A stretch of DNA of 64,000 bases from Micromonospora thermarum (GCF_012034245.1 NZ_JAATEO010000003.1:124001-188000), one strand, 5' to 3'; counted from the stretch's first letter, positions 40,588-49,051 are shown. Translations and numbers: made by a program. Notes: generated by a model not told the origin, from the sequence alone.

Positions 40588-41183
40588 GGTGACACTCCCA
40601 GCGCGCGGTGGATGAATCGGGTCAGTCCGGGGATGGTGTCCGGGCCGGCGACCCCGGCGGCCAGCGGGCCGACCATGGCCTCGGCGAGCGCGCCGACGAG
40701 CGCGGTCGCGGTCAGCTCGGGATCCTGCGGGGGCAGCTCGCCGGAGGCCACGCCGGCCGCCACGTACGCGGCGATCAGGTCGGCGTGGGCACGGCGGAAG
40801 ACGAGCCGCTGCGCGTCGACCGCCGGGTCCACGGGCTCGGCGAGCAGCGCGTACGCCAGCCGAGGGGCCTGCAACGCCCGCCCGGCGAACGTGGCGACGA
40901 CGGCCGCCAACCGCGCCGCCGCCGTACGCTCCCGCGCCGCGGCGCGGGCGACCGCGTCGACCTCGCGCTGCGACGCCGTCCGGAACACCTCGGCGAACAG
41001 GTCGGCCTTGGTCGGGAAGTGGCGGTAGACGCTGCCGGTGGCGATGCCGGCGCGGTCGGCGACGGCGGCGACGGTGCAGCCGGCGTACCCGTGCTCGGCC
41101 ATGATCTCCAGCGCCGCCGCGATCGTCCGTTCCCGGGACGCGTTGAGCCGGGCCTTCACCCGCTCGGTCGTCCGGTACGCCAC
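40584..41183 (-). CDS. TetR-family transcriptional regulator
   Basis: 199 residues. The N-terminal HTH is RERTIAAALEIMAEHGYAGC, then TVAAVADRAGIATGSVYRHF and PTKADLFAEVF. The C-terminal ligand domain is Ala-rich helical. It lies directly upstream of the AidB-like acyl-CoA dehydrogenase and overlaps its start, so it likely regulates the pair in response to an acyl-CoA or similar ligand. Confidence 0.88.
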   Translation of the reverse strand: MAYRTTERVKARLNASRERTIAAALEIMAEHGYAGCTVAAVADRAGIATGSVYRHFPTKADLFAEVFRTASQREVDAVARAAARERTAAARLAAVVATFAGRALQAPRLAYALLAEPVDPAVDAQRLVFRRAHADLIAAYVAAGVASGELPPQDPELTATALVGALAEAMVGPLAAGVAGPDTIPGLTRFIHRALGVSP

Positions 41184-41257
41184 GCAAGGATTGAATCACC
41201 GTTCACTTCTTGCCGGCAAGGGTCGGGACGGGGACCGCCGGTGAGTGTCGGGTTCGA

Positions 41258-41619
41258 TCAGCGCGCGGGACGGAACCTCAGTGTGGACCAGGTGCCGTCG
41301 ATGGAAATCTGGCGCACCGGCTGGACCTCACGCTCGCCCAGCAGCGCCGCGATCCGGTCCCGGTTGAGGTCGGTGCCGAGCTGGCCGCCCTTCGGGTAGG
41401 CCACCCAGGCCAGGGCGTCACGTCGCGCGAGGGCCAGGACCGCCTCCACGTCCGGGGTGGCGAGATCCTCCGCGCTGGTTACGAAGACCACCGCCCCGTC
41501 GGTCGAGGCAGCGGCCTCGACCGCACCGCTCGACGCGCCCTCGATCTCGACGTCATCCGCTTCCGCAGCACCACGACGTCCTGCCCCGGCTTGATCTGAA
41601 GCTTGCTGGCGAGGGACAT
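41258..41619 (-). pseudogene. DUF3052-like protein, broken by a one-base frameshift
   Basis: From ATG at 41619 the frame gives MSLASKLQIKPGQDVVVLRK, then changes. In the next frame the protein continues ADDVEIEGASSGAVEAAAST, DALAWVAYPKGGQLGTDLNR, IAALLGEREVQPVRQISIDG, TWSTLRFRPAR to the stop at 41258. The shift lies near 41557-41566 and needs one extra base to restore a protein of about 120 residues. The TDLNRD and SIDGTWSTLRFRP elements are typical of the small DUF3052-like family. Either a real recent inactivation or a read error. Function unknown. Confidence 0.65.
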
Positions 41620-41690
41620 GCGCCGAGTCTGACGCAGGCCGACTACTCGGCCAGGCACCTCGCCCGACGCTCCAGGTCGGACGCGCCCAG

Positions 41691-41696
41691 TAGTGT
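41691..41696 (+). promoter_or_regulatory. -10 box of leaderless methyltransferase promoter
   Basis: TAGTGT ends 6 nt before the ATG at 41703, matching a leaderless start. Confidence 0.5.
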
Positions 41697-41702
41697 CTCC
41701 GC

Positions 41703-42356
41703 ATGACCGAGCCGTCCCACCTCGTCGCCGTACGGGAGTCGTACGACGCCGTCGCCGAGGACTACGCGAAGCTCGTGCCGCCACGGTTCGCGGCAGATCC
41801 GCTGGGCCGCGGAATGCTCGCCGCGTTCGCCGAGCTCGTACGGGCCGGCGGCGGGCGGCGGGTCGCCGATCTCGGGTGCGGTCCGGGCCACGTCACCGCC
41901 CACCTGGAGTCGCTGGGCGTGTCCGTGTTCGGCGTCGACCTGTCGCCGAAGATGGTGGAGGTCGCCAGGCGGGCGTACCCGCACCTGCGCTTCGACGTGG
42001 GCTCGATGGGTGCGCTGGACGTCGGCGACGGGCAGCTCGGTGGCATCGTCGCCTGGTGGTCCGTTCACCACCTGCCTCCCGAGGAGTTGCCGGCGGTGTT
42101 CGCCGAGTTCCACCGGGCGCTCGCCCCCGGCGGCCACGTGCTGGTGGGGTTCCACGTCGGGGACGACCGCCTGCGCCCCGCGCACGCGTACGGCCACCCG
42201 GTGTCCTACGACACCCACCTGCTGCCGCCGGACCGCGTGGCCGAGTTGCTGAGCCGCGCCGGACTGGGCGTCGTCGCCCGGCTCGTACAGGAGCCGGGCG
42301 AAGGGCTGAAGCGCCAGCAGGCGTGCCTGTTGGCGCGGAGGCCGGAGCCGTCGTAA
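41703..42356 (+). CDS. SAM-dependent methyltransferase, class I
   Basis: 217 residues of the Rossmann methyltransferase fold. Motif I is RRVADLGCGPGHVTAHLESL (SAM-binding GxGxG-like), motif post-I FGVDLSPKMVEVARRAYP, and motif III FHRALAPGGHVLVGFHVGDD. The N-terminus (SYDAVAEDYAKLV) is typical of small-molecule methylases. Substrate unknown. Leaderless start. Confidence 0.88.
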   Translation: MTEPSHLVAVRESYDAVAEDYAKLVPPRFAADPLGRGMLAAFAELVRAGGGRRVADLGCGPGHVTAHLESLGVSVFGVDLSPKMVEVARRAYPHLRFDVGSMGALDVGDGQLGGIVAWWSVHHLPPEELPAVFAEFHRALAPGGHVLVGFHVGDDRLRPAHAYGHPVSYDTHLLPPDRVAELLSRAGLGVVARLVQEPGEGLKRQQACLLARRPEPS

Positions 42357-42403
42357 CCAGTGGTGTTGACCGGAAAATGCTCGATAGCCGCCCAGGAGGA
42401 TCC

Positions 42404-43048
42404 GTGCCGCAGCTGTTAAGGGTGCAGTGCTTCAACGTGTCGCGTGACGGGTTCGGTACCGGTGAGGGGCAAAGCTTGGAGCGGCCCTTCGGCCACGCCG
42501 ACCCCACCCCCCTGTTCGCCTGGCGCGCCGCTACGGCCAGCTTCGTGTACCGCACCGAACCCGGCGGCACTCGCGGCCTGGACGACTACCTGACCCGCGA
42601 CTACGACCACAACATCGGCGCGGAGATCATGGGCCGAAACAAGTTCGGCCCCCAACGCGGCCCCTGGGAGGACCACGAGTGGCAGGGATGGTGGGGGGAC
42701 AACCCACCGTTCCACACGCCGGTCTTCGTCCTCACCCACTACGAACGCCCGTCGTTCACCCTGTCCGACACCACATTCCACTTCCTCAATGCCAGCCCGG
42801 CCGAGGCGCTGGCACGCGCCAAGCAAGCCGCCGCTGGTCGGGACGTACGCCTCGGTGGTGGAGTCGCCACCATCCGCGAGTTCATCGAGGCCGACCTGGT
42901 CGACACCATGCACATCGCCGTCGCACCCGTCGACCTCGGCCGAGGCGAACGGCTGTGGGACAGCCACACCGATCTTCTCGACCGCTTCCACCTCGAGTCA
43001 GTGCCGAGCCCCAGCGGAGTCACCCACCTCCTGTTCTGGAGACGATGA
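42404..43048 (+). CDS. RibD-C/dihydrofolate-reductase-like protein
   Basis: 214 residues of the DHFR-like fold: LRVQCFNVSRDGFGTGEGQS at the N-terminus, GAEIMGRNKFGPQRGPWEDH for the NADPH loop, FHTPVFVLTHYERPSFTLSD and DVRLGGGVATIREFIEADLV. The C-terminus (DTMHIAVAPVDLGRGERLW) fits the RibD C-terminal group. AGGAGG lies 7 nt before the GTG at 42404, deciding the start. Ends at a strong bidirectional terminator shared with tRNA-Thr. Confidence 0.85.
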   Translation: MPQLLRVQCFNVSRDGFGTGEGQSLERPFGHADPTPLFAWRAATASFVYRTEPGGTRGLDDYLTRDYDHNIGAEIMGRNKFGPQRGPWEDHEWQGWWGDNPPFHTPVFVLTHYERPSFTLSDTTFHFLNASPAEALARAKQAAAGRDVRLGGGVATIREFIEADLVDTMHIAVAPVDLGRGERLWDSHTDLLDRFHLESVPSPSGVTHLLFWRR

Positions 43049-43058
43049 CCGCATGAAG

Positions 43059-43103
43059 AAGGCCCAGGTCATGCTCGGCGATATTGCCGCTGACCTGGGC
43101 CTT
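43059..43103. terminator. Bidirectional terminator between the RibD-like gene and tRNA-Thr
   Basis: Perfect 12-bp stem AAGGCCCAGGTC (43059-43070) and its complement (43092-43103), loop 21 nt, followed by TTCT. The tRNA ends 5 bp away on the other strand, so the hairpin serves both. Confidence 0.75.
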
Positions 43104-43107
43104 TCTA

Positions 43108-43184
43108 TGGAGCCGCCTGACGGAATCGAACCGTCGACCTACGCATTACGAGTGCGTCGCTCTAGCCGACTGAGCTAAGGCGGC
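43108..43184 (-). tRNA. tRNA-Thr (anticodon CGT)
   Basis: Minus-strand cloverleaf with 7-bp acceptor stem GCCGCCT / AGGCGGC, D arm GCTCAGTCGGCTAGAGC, anticodon stem-loop ACGCA-CTCGTAA-TGCGT (anticodon CGT, codon ACG) and T arm with GGTTCGATTCC. The 3' CCA is encoded. No integrase gene or repeated 3' tRNA end is visible nearby. Confidence 0.95.
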
Positions 43185-43305
43185 AACGAGCGTCAAGTGT
43201 ACGCCACCCCTCCGGAACCGCCGAACGGGATCCCCACCACACCGCCGACCCGGACAGGAGGCGCATTCGGACGTCCACCGGACAGCGCGGCACGCCGACT
43301 CGCAC

Positions 43306-43311
43306 TACGCT
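43306..43311 (+). promoter_or_regulatory. -10 box of leaderless metallophosphoesterase promoter
   Basis: TACGCT ends 7 nt before the ATG at 43319, compatible with a leaderless transcript. Confidence 0.4.
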
Positions 43312-43318
43312 CCGGCGG

Positions 43319-45103
43319 ATGACGGACGATCATCCCTCCGGATCGCCGGACGACCAGACCATGCCACACGAACCGGCAGCCGCCCCGCCACCCGACAGCC
43401 CGCACGCCAGCGAGGCGGCCGGTGGCCGGCCCGCGCGCCGGCCGACCAGCACCGACCCGCTGGAACTGGGTTTCACCCCGCGCAAGCCGGTGCCGTGGCT
43501 CGCGCCGTTCCTGCTGATCAGCACCGGCATCCGTACGCTGCTGGCGATGCTCTTCGGGGCGTACCTGGACAAGCGTGAACTCCAGAACGCCCTCGACGCG
43601 AAGATCTCCAAGCAGGTCGGGCCGGACGGCGGGCTGTGGCTGGACTACGTCGCCGACCTGGGCGACGGCTTCAACGCCACGTACTCGGTCGCGCACCTGC
43701 TCGCCCAGCGTGAGCTGGTCGTGGACGGGCACCGCCTGCCCCGCGCGCAGACCCTCGTCATGGGCGGCGACCAGGTCTACCCGTCGGCGGCCTTCGATGC
43801 GTACGAGGACCGGTGCAAGGGCCCCTACCAGGCGGCGCTGCCGGTCACCCCGCCCGAGCGGCCGACCCTGTTCGCGGTCCCCGGCAACCACGACTGGTAC
43901 GACGGCCTCACCGCCTTCCTGCGCCTGTTCGTGCGGTCCCGGGACCGGCACTTCGGCGGCTGGGGCACCGGCCAGTCCCGGTCGTACTTCGCGGTCGAAC
44001 TGCCGGCCGACTGGTGGCTGCTCGGTCTCGACGACCAGTCCGGGTCGTACCTGGACGACCCGCAGCTCACCTACTTCGACGCGGTGGCGGAGCGGCTGGG
44101 GCCGCAGAGCCGGGTGATCCTGGCCGTGCCGGCGCCGACGTGGGTCAAGGCCGTCGACCACCCCACGGCGTACGACTCGATCGACTACTTCATCCGCACG
44201 ATCGTCGCGCCCACCGGGGCGCAGGTGAAGCTGCTCATCTCCGGCGACCTGCACCACTACGCCCGGTACGCCGGCCCGGACCGCCAACTGATCACGTGCG
44301 GCAGCGGCGGCGCGTACCTCTACCCCACGCACAAGCTGCCGGAGCGGATCGAGGTCCCGCCGCGGGACACCCTGGCCCGCCGGGCGAGCGCGTCCCAGAC
44401 GTACGAGCTGGCGGGCCGCTACCCGGACGCGGCGCGGTCGCGGCGGTACGCCTGGGGGATCTTCCCCCGGCTGCCGTTGCGCAACCCGGGCTTCACCACG
44501 CTGGTCGGCACCCTGCACACGCTGCTGATGCTGGCGATGGTCGGGGTCGCCACGAACCGCGGCGGGACGGAGCAGCGGCTGTTCAGCGTGCCGCTGGTGG
44601 TGATGCTGCTCGTGACGCTGCTCGGGGCGGCGTTCTTCGCCAAGCCGCCCGCTTCGGGAGGCAAGCGGCACGTCCGGCACTGGATCCTCGGCGTGGGGCA
44701 CGGCGTGACCCACGTCGGGTTGGCGGCGGCCGGCACGTGGGCGTGGCTGGCGCTGCCGTTCCACGACTGGCCGTGGCCACTGCCGGCGGTGGCCGCGGTC
44801 GTGGTGTACGGCCCGGTGATCGGCCTGGTGGCGAGCCAACTGGTGGCCGCGTACCTGCTGGTGGCCGGCGCGTTCGGGGTCAACGTCAACGAACTATTCG
44901 CGGGCCAGGGCATCGAGGACTCGAAGGGCTTCCTCCGCCTCCACATCACCCGGGAGGGCACGCTGACGATCTACCCGATCGGCGTCGACAGGGTGGCCCG
45001 CGACTGGCAGATCAACCCCGACCAGTCCCCCGAGTCCTCCTGGCTGATCCCCCGTACGCCCCTGACCCCCCGCCTGGCCGAACCCCCGGTGGTCCTCCAC
45101 TGA
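43319..45103 (+). CDS. Metallophosphoesterase with membrane C-terminal region
   Basis: 594 residues. Calcineurin-like motifs: LDYVADLGDGFNATYS, TLVMGGDQVYPSAAF, FAVPGNHDWYDG and LLISGDLHHYARYAG, which give the metal-binding Asp, Asn and His residues. The C-terminal half has about four hydrophobic segments (TLVGTLHTLLMLAMVGVATN, LVVMLLVTLLGAAFF, VGLAAAGTWAWLALPF, PVIGLVASQLVAAYLLVAGA), so the catalytic domain is tethered to the membrane. A Pro-rich N-terminus precedes it. It hydrolyses a phosphodi- or monoester; substrate unknown. Confidence 0.82.
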   Translation: MTDDHPSGSPDDQTMPHEPAAAPPPDSPHASEAAGGRPARRPTSTDPLELGFTPRKPVPWLAPFLLISTGIRTLLAMLFGAYLDKRELQNALDAKISKQVGPDGGLWLDYVADLGDGFNATYSVAHLLAQRELVVDGHRLPRAQTLVMGGDQVYPSAAFDAYEDRCKGPYQAALPVTPPERPTLFAVPGNHDWYDGLTAFLRLFVRSRDRHFGGWGTGQSRSYFAVELPADWWLLGLDDQSGSYLDDPQLTYFDAVAERLGPQSRVILAVPAPTWVKAVDHPTAYDSIDYFIRTIVAPTGAQVKLLISGDLHHYARYAGPDRQLITCGSGGAYLYPTHKLPERIEVPPRDTLARRASASQTYELAGRYPDAARSRRYAWGIFPRLPLRNPGFTTLVGTLHTLLMLAMVGVATNRGGTEQRLFSVPLVVMLLVTLLGAAFFAKPPASGGKRHVRHWILGVGHGVTHVGLAAAGTWAWLALPFHDWPWPLPAVAAVVVYGPVIGLVASQLVAAYLLVAGAFGVNVNELFAGQGIEDSKGFLRLHITREGTLTIYPIGVDRVARDWQINPDQSPESSWLIPRTPLTPRLAEPPVVLH

Positions 45104-45117
45104 CTGTGAACCAGGTT

Positions 45118-45172
45118 GATCATGAGGTTGACGGGTGAGTCGATCTCCAGAACACCCGCCAACTTCATGATC
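45118..45172. repeat. GATC-bounded palindrome D (55 bp)
   Basis: Left arm GATCATGAGGTTGACGGGTG and right arm CACCCGCCAACTTCATGATC pair over 20 bp with two mismatches. It lies between the convergent metallophosphoesterase and ricT genes. It is a close relative of the element at 31692. Confidence 0.85.
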
Positions 45173-45209
45173 AGCGGGGGCCGGGCGGGCAGAGTGTGTC
45201 GGGACCGGG

Positions 45210-46046
45210 TCAGGAGCCGTAGTGGGTGTCGTGGGCTTGGCGGGGGGCGCAGACCGAGGCGCGGCTGCACGAGCAGCGGGAGCCGTCGGCGTCCATGCGG
45301 ACCGTCACCGCGTCGCGGGGGACGCTGTGGCCCACGACCCGGCCCTCCCCCTCCGGCGTGCTCACCCGGGCGCCGATCGCCGGGGCGGACTCCTGGAAGC
45401 GCTGGTAGAGCGGGTGCTCGTACTTCAGGCAGCACATCAACCGGCCGCACGCGCCGGAGATGCGCAGCGGGTTGAGCGGCAGATCCTGGTCCTTGGCCAT
45501 CCGGATGGTGACCGGCTCAAAGTCGGTGAGGAACGTGGCGCAGCACAGGTCCCGGCCGCAGGAGCCGATGCCGCCCTGCACTCGGGCCGAGTCGCGGGCG
45601 GAGAGCTGGCGCAGCTCGACCCGGCAGTGCAGGGTCGCGCCGAGATCCCGTACCAGCGACCGGAAGTCCACCCGGTGCGGGGCGGTGAAGTAGATGGTGC
45701 TGCGCTCGCCACCCTCCCCGCCGCCGAGCACGTGGTCCACGGCGACCACCTTCATCGGTAGGCCGTGCTCCCGGATCAGGCGCTTCGCCGCGACCTTGGC
45801 CTCGGCCTTGCGCTGGCGCAACGCCTCGTCCCGACGCAGGTCCTCCTCCTGCGCCAGCCCGGCCAGCCTGGGGAACCCGTCGGTGTCGTCGGACACCCAC
45901 TGCGCGGCCCAGACGCACTCGGCCACCTCGGGCCCGTCGTCCGTCGGCACCAGCACCTTGTCACCGACCTGCGGACGGAACTCGCCCGGATCCAGGTAGT
46001 AGAGGCGCCCGTACCGGTGGAAACTGACCGCGCACAGCATGCCCAT
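45210..46046 (-). CDS. RicT-like PSP1 protein
   Basis: 278 residues of the PSP1/YaaT family. The two CC clusters are IGSCGRDLCCATFL and SGACGRLMCCLKYEHPLYQR, which in Bacillus RicT take part in Fe-S binding by the RicAFT complex that affects RNase Y. The N-terminal start YGRLYYLDPGEFRPQVGDKV is typical. The C-terminal SRCSCSRASVCAPRQ adds more Cys. In actinobacteria it sits next to replication genes as here. Function in this host is not known. Confidence 0.85.
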   Translation of the reverse strand: MGMLCAVSFHRYGRLYYLDPGEFRPQVGDKVLVPTDDGPEVAECVWAAQWVSDDTDGFPRLAGLAQEEDLRRDEALRQRKAEAKVAAKRLIREHGLPMKVVAVDHVLGGGEGGERSTIYFTAPHRVDFRSLVRDLGATLHCRVELRQLSARDSARVQGGIGSCGRDLCCATFLTDFEPVTIRMAKDQDLPLNPLRISGACGRLMCCLKYEHPLYQRFQESAPAIGARVSTPEGEGRVVGHSVPRDAVTVRMDADGSRCSCSRASVCAPRQAHDTHYGS

Positions 46047-46340
46047 GCCCTCACCCTACGTCCCTCGAACCGTCCCGGCCCGGCGGGCGTCGCGGGACGA
46101 CTACACCGTGCAGCCATCCATGTCGATCGAATCGGCCGATCCACGGGCCGTCCCGCCGGGCCGATGATCCTCGCCCGGACGGCTGATTCCGACGCGACCG
46201 GCGGGACAAATGCCGACCCGGGGCGTTGAGTGGAGGCAGACCTGCGGGGGGTGCAGGGGAAGGCCACGGCGTCGGCGCCGGGAGCCGGGGACCGGCTCAC
46301 GAGCGCGACGCCGTGCGCCTTGTCGAGGCACCGGCAGGTG
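46047..46340. other. Gap between ricT and the WXG-like gene
   Basis: About 294 bp with no convincing gene. Open frames are Arg-rich shadows. The likely ricT promoter is near its 5' side; I saw no clear -10 or hairpin. Confidence 0.5.
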
Positions 46341-47018
46341 TCACCGGCCCACCCGGGTCGGGGCGTCGTAGCGGGGGTGACCGGCGACCGGCGCCCGCCA
46401 CCGGGACTCGGCCAGGCTCGGCCCCCACTGCCGCAGAAGTGTCTCCGCTCCGTCGTACGCGACGCAGAGCACCGCGAGCACCCGCGCCGCGATCTCGGCG
46501 GCCTCCAGCCCGGCCGAGGCGCGCGGGGCGGACACGGCGAGCGGCACCGACGTCGCGGCGACGACCGCCACGGCCTCGGTCGACCGCAGCACGTCGGCCA
46601 GGGCCCGGGCCAGCGCCAGCCGGCTGCCCTCCACCCAGTCGGCGAGGGCGTCGGCGTACCCGGCGGTCGACTCCAACCGCCCCACCAAACTCTCCGGCCC
46701 CTCGTCCAGGTGGCGCAGCAGCGCCGCCCGGGACTCGTCGTACGCGCTGGCGGCCGCGCCGGACCAGAGCACCGGGTCGGTGAGCGCGGCGGAGACCTCG
46801 TCGTACGCCGGGACGAGCCGGCGCACCGACCGGCCCGCACCGGCCAGCGGCCCGGGGTGCAGGTCCAGGAAGCTCCGGACTGCCTCGCCCGGGAGCACCT
46901 GCATGCGGCGCAGCAGTGGCCAGACCCGGTGCCCCTCCGGCGCACCGGCGGCGAGCAGCGTGTCGACGCGGCGCAGCAGGTCGAGGCCGGGCTCGGCGAG
47001 CCGGTCCAGCGGATCCAT
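46341..47018 (-). CDS. Helical protein with WXG100-like segment, hypothetical
   Basis: 225 residues, all helical with no signal peptide. The central VLWSGAAASAYDESRAALLR resembles the WxG turn of WXG100/ESX-type type VII substrates, followed by amphipathic helices (GYADALADWVEGSRLALARA). A hydrophobic segment (TEAVAVVAATSVPLAVSA) is near residue 155. ATG at 47018 overlaps the upstream gene's stop by one base (TGATG). With the 101-residue neighbour it may form a partner pair, as ESX proteins do. Not recognised further. Confidence 0.6.
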   Translation of the reverse strand: MDPLDRLAEPGLDLLRRVDTLLAAGAPEGHRVWPLLRRMQVLPGEAVRSFLDLHPGPLAGAGRSVRRLVPAYDEVSAALTDPVLWSGAAASAYDESRAALLRHLDEGPESLVGRLESTAGYADALADWVEGSRLALARALADVLRSTEAVAVVAATSVPLAVSAPRASAGLEAAEIAARVLAVLCVAYDGAETLLRQWGPSLAESRWRAPVAGHPRYDAPTRVGR

Positions 47019-47323
47019 CACACCTCCCCCGCGAGCCGCCGGCCGGCGGCCCGGTCGACGTCGGCGTAGCGGTCGGCGGCGTCCCGGACGGCGGACGCGG
47101 CGGCGGCGAGGCGCAGGGCGGCGGCGTGGGCCTCGCGGGCCCGGTCACCGGTGGCCGCCGTCCACTGCCGGTGCAGGGCCCGCCCGATCTCGCCGGGCCG
47201 GCCCGCCGCGTCGCCGCCGAAGGCGACCTGGGCCGGGTCGCCGGCGGTGACCGCGCGGGACAGGCCGGCCAGCGTCTCGCTCGCCGCGTCGAGCCGGGCG
47301 GCGAGGGCGCGCAGCACGTCCAT
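47018..47323 (-). CDS. Small helical protein, possible WXG/ESX-like partner
   Basis: 101 residues: a helix-turn-helix hairpin (RALAARLDAASETLAGLSRA, then LHRQWTAATGDRAREAHAAA) without Cys or signal sequence. Length matches WXG100 proteins although the WxG motif is not strict (RQWTAATG). It lies between the YbaB-like gene and the longer WXG-like gene and is coupled to both (1-nt spacings), so the three form one operon. Confidence 0.6.
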   Translation of the reverse strand: MDVLRALAARLDAASETLAGLSRAVTAGDPAQVAFGGDAAGRPGEIGRALHRQWTAATGDRAREAHAAALRLAAAASAVRDAADRYADVDRAAGRRLAGEV

Positions 47324-47324
47324 G

Positions 47325-47654
47325 TCAGGCCCCCGCGAGCGGACGGTAGGCGGCGAACGTCTCGTTGTGCAGCTTCTCGCGGGCCCACTGCGCGGCGTCG
47401 GCGGCCGCGGTGACCGCGGCCTGGACGGAGCCGGCGACGTCGCGTGGGTGGCGGTTGTGCAGCGGACCGAGGAAACGCACGTCGGTGATCCGCCCGCCGG
47501 CGGTCACCACCACCTCGACCAGCCCGTCCGGCGAGCGGACGGTGACCTCGACCGTCGTGACCGCCTGGTCGAATTCGGCCTGGAGGGACTCGATGCGCCG
47601 GTAGCGGCGCACCGCCTCCTCGATCCAGGCTTCGTCGATCTCGCCCCGCGGCAT
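47325..47654 (-). CDS. YbaB/EbfC-family DNA-binding protein
   Basis: 109 residues. Pattern: EEAVRRYRRIESLQAEFDQA helix, then VEVTVRSPDGLVEVVVTAGG with a sheet of YbaB type, and a C-terminal helix VAGSVQAAVTAAADAAQWAR. YbaB proteins bind DNA as nucleoid-associated proteins; paralogues next to WXG-like genes are common in actinobacteria as far as I recall. ATG at 47654 gives MPRGEIDEAW. A perfect inverted repeat lies upstream at 47689. Confidence 0.75.
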   Translation of the reverse strand: MPRGEIDEAWIEEAVRRYRRIESLQAEFDQAVTTVEVTVRSPDGLVEVVVTAGGRITDVRFLGPLHNRHPRDVAGSVQAAVTAAADAAQWAREKLHNETFAAYRPLAGA

Positions 47655-47688
47655 CCGCGCTCCTCCCGGACGGGTCTCACTCAGCGTG

Positions 47689-47713
47689 GTGCCATGGTCA
47701 CCGTGCATGGCAC
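47689..47713. promoter_or_regulatory. Inverted repeat upstream of the YbaB-like gene
   Basis: GTGCCATG (47689-47696) and CATGGCAC (47706-47713) are exact complements separated by 9 nt. It is 35 nt before the start, in the 122-bp gap to holB, and could be an operator or a small hairpin after holB. Confidence 0.4.
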
Positions 47714-47776
47714 ACCGGACCGTACCGCACAGCAATCGCGCGTGTCGATGCCTGTGGACGGCCGATCGGGACCTGG

Positions 47777-49051
47777 TCAGCCCTTCCAGAGGGCGAGCAT
47801 CATCGCCTCGACGGCGATGCGGGGCTTCACGTTCGCCTCGATCGCCGCCCGGCAGGCCAGCACCGCCTCCAGGCGGCGCAGTGCGCCCTCGGCGTCCCAC
47901 TTCCGCGCTCCCGCCTCGGCGAGGGGGGCGGTGTCGGTGTGCACGGGCGCGACGGAGGCGCGCAGCGCCATGGTGAGTGCGTCCCGGTAGAAGCCGGCCA
48001 GGTCCACCAGGGCCCGGTCCAGCGCGTCCCGCTGCGCCCGGGTGGCCCGGGACTTCTGCCGCTTCTCCAGCTCCTTGAGCTGCCCGGCGGCACCCCGGAT
48101 CGCGCCGGCCGCGCCCCGGCCGGTGCCACCCGCGCCGAGTGCGGTCTCCAGCGCGGCCCGCTCGGCCGCGTCCGTCTCCGCCACCGACGCCTCGGCTTCC
48201 GCCTCGGCCGCCTCGATCAGCGCGGAGGCGGCGTCGAAGGCGGCGCCCACGCCGGTCAGGCGGCGGGGCACCGCCAGCACCGCGTCCCGCCGCTTGCGCG
48301 CCTCCGGGTCGCGGGCCAGCCGCCGGGCCCGCCCGACGTGCCCCTGGGCGGCGGCCGCGGCCCACCCTGCCACGTCGGGCGCGATCCCGTCCCGCCGGAC
48401 CAGCACCTCGGCCACCGCGTCCGGCGGCGGCTGCCGCAGCGGTACGACGCGGCAGCGGGACCGGATCGTCACGGAGATGTCGTCCGGGTGCGTGGACGGG
48501 GCGCAGAGCAGGAAGACGGTGCGCGGCGGGGGTTCCTCGATGGCCTTGAGCAGCGCGTTTCCGGCCGCCTCGGTGAGCCGGTCCGCGTCCTCGATGACCA
48601 CCACCTGCCACCGCCCGCCGGACGGGGTGCTGGCGGCGCGCAGCACCAGGGCCCGCATCTCGCTGACGCCGATGGAGAGCCCCTCCGGCACCACCAGCCG
48701 GACGTCGGCGTGCGTGCCGGCGAGTGTCGTGTGGCAGCCGGGGCAGGTGCCGCAGCCGGTGCCGTGCACGCACTGCAACGCGGCGGCGAAGGCCCGCGCG
48801 GCGACCGAGCGGCCGGAGCCGGGCGGCCCGGTGAAGATCCAGGCGTGTGTCATGCCCGCGCCGGGGTCGCCGGGCGCCACGCCCTCCGCGCCCGGTGCCA
48901 CCTCGACCTCCTCGACGAGGGCGGCGAGCTCGTCGGCCTCGTCCGGCCGGTGCGCGGCGGCGCGCAGCACGGCGGCGGCCGCCGCGGCGGCCCGGCGCAG
49001 GGTGGCGACCGCCTCGTCCTGGCCGACCAGGTCGGCGAAGACGTCCGGCAT
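47777..49051 (-). CDS. holB: DNA polymerase III delta-prime subunit
   Basis: 424 residues. The AAA+ clamp-loader fold shows GPPGSGRSVAARAFAAALQC, a P-loop with Arg in place of the usual Lys, as is normal for the non-ATPase delta-prime subunit. A zinc module is GTGCGTCPGCHTT, and VVVIEDADRLTEAAGNALLK and IEEPPPRTVFLLCAPS follow. The C-terminal helical collar has Ala/Glu-rich helices. ATG overlaps the Tmk stop by one base, so it is co-translated with the MFS-Tmk fusion, as in other actinobacteria. Confidence 0.9.
   Translation of the reverse strand: MPDVFADLVGQDEAVATLRRAAAAAAAVLRAAAHRPDEADELAALVEEVEVAPGAEGVAPGDPGAGMTHAWIFTGPPGSGRSVAARAFAAALQCVHGTGCGTCPGCHTTLAGTHADVRLVVPEGLSIGVSEMRALVLRAASTPSGGRWQVVVIEDADRLTEAAGNALLKAIEEPPPRTVFLLCAPSTHPDDISVTIRSRCRVVPLRQPPPDAVAEVLVRRDGIAPDVAGWAAAAAQGHVGRARRLARDPEARKRRDAVLAVPRRLTGVGAAFDAASALIEAAEAEAEASVAETDAAERAALETALGAGGTGRGAAGAIRGAAGQLKELEKRQKSRATRAQRDALDRALVDLAGFYRDALTMALRASVAPVHTDTAPLAEAGARKWDAEGALRRLEAVLACRAAIEANVKPRIAVEAMMLALWKG

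Noticed and set aside
43108..43184. tRNA-Thr as an integration site of a mobile element
   Set aside because: No integrase, no duplicated tRNA 3' end and only ordinary genes on both sides.
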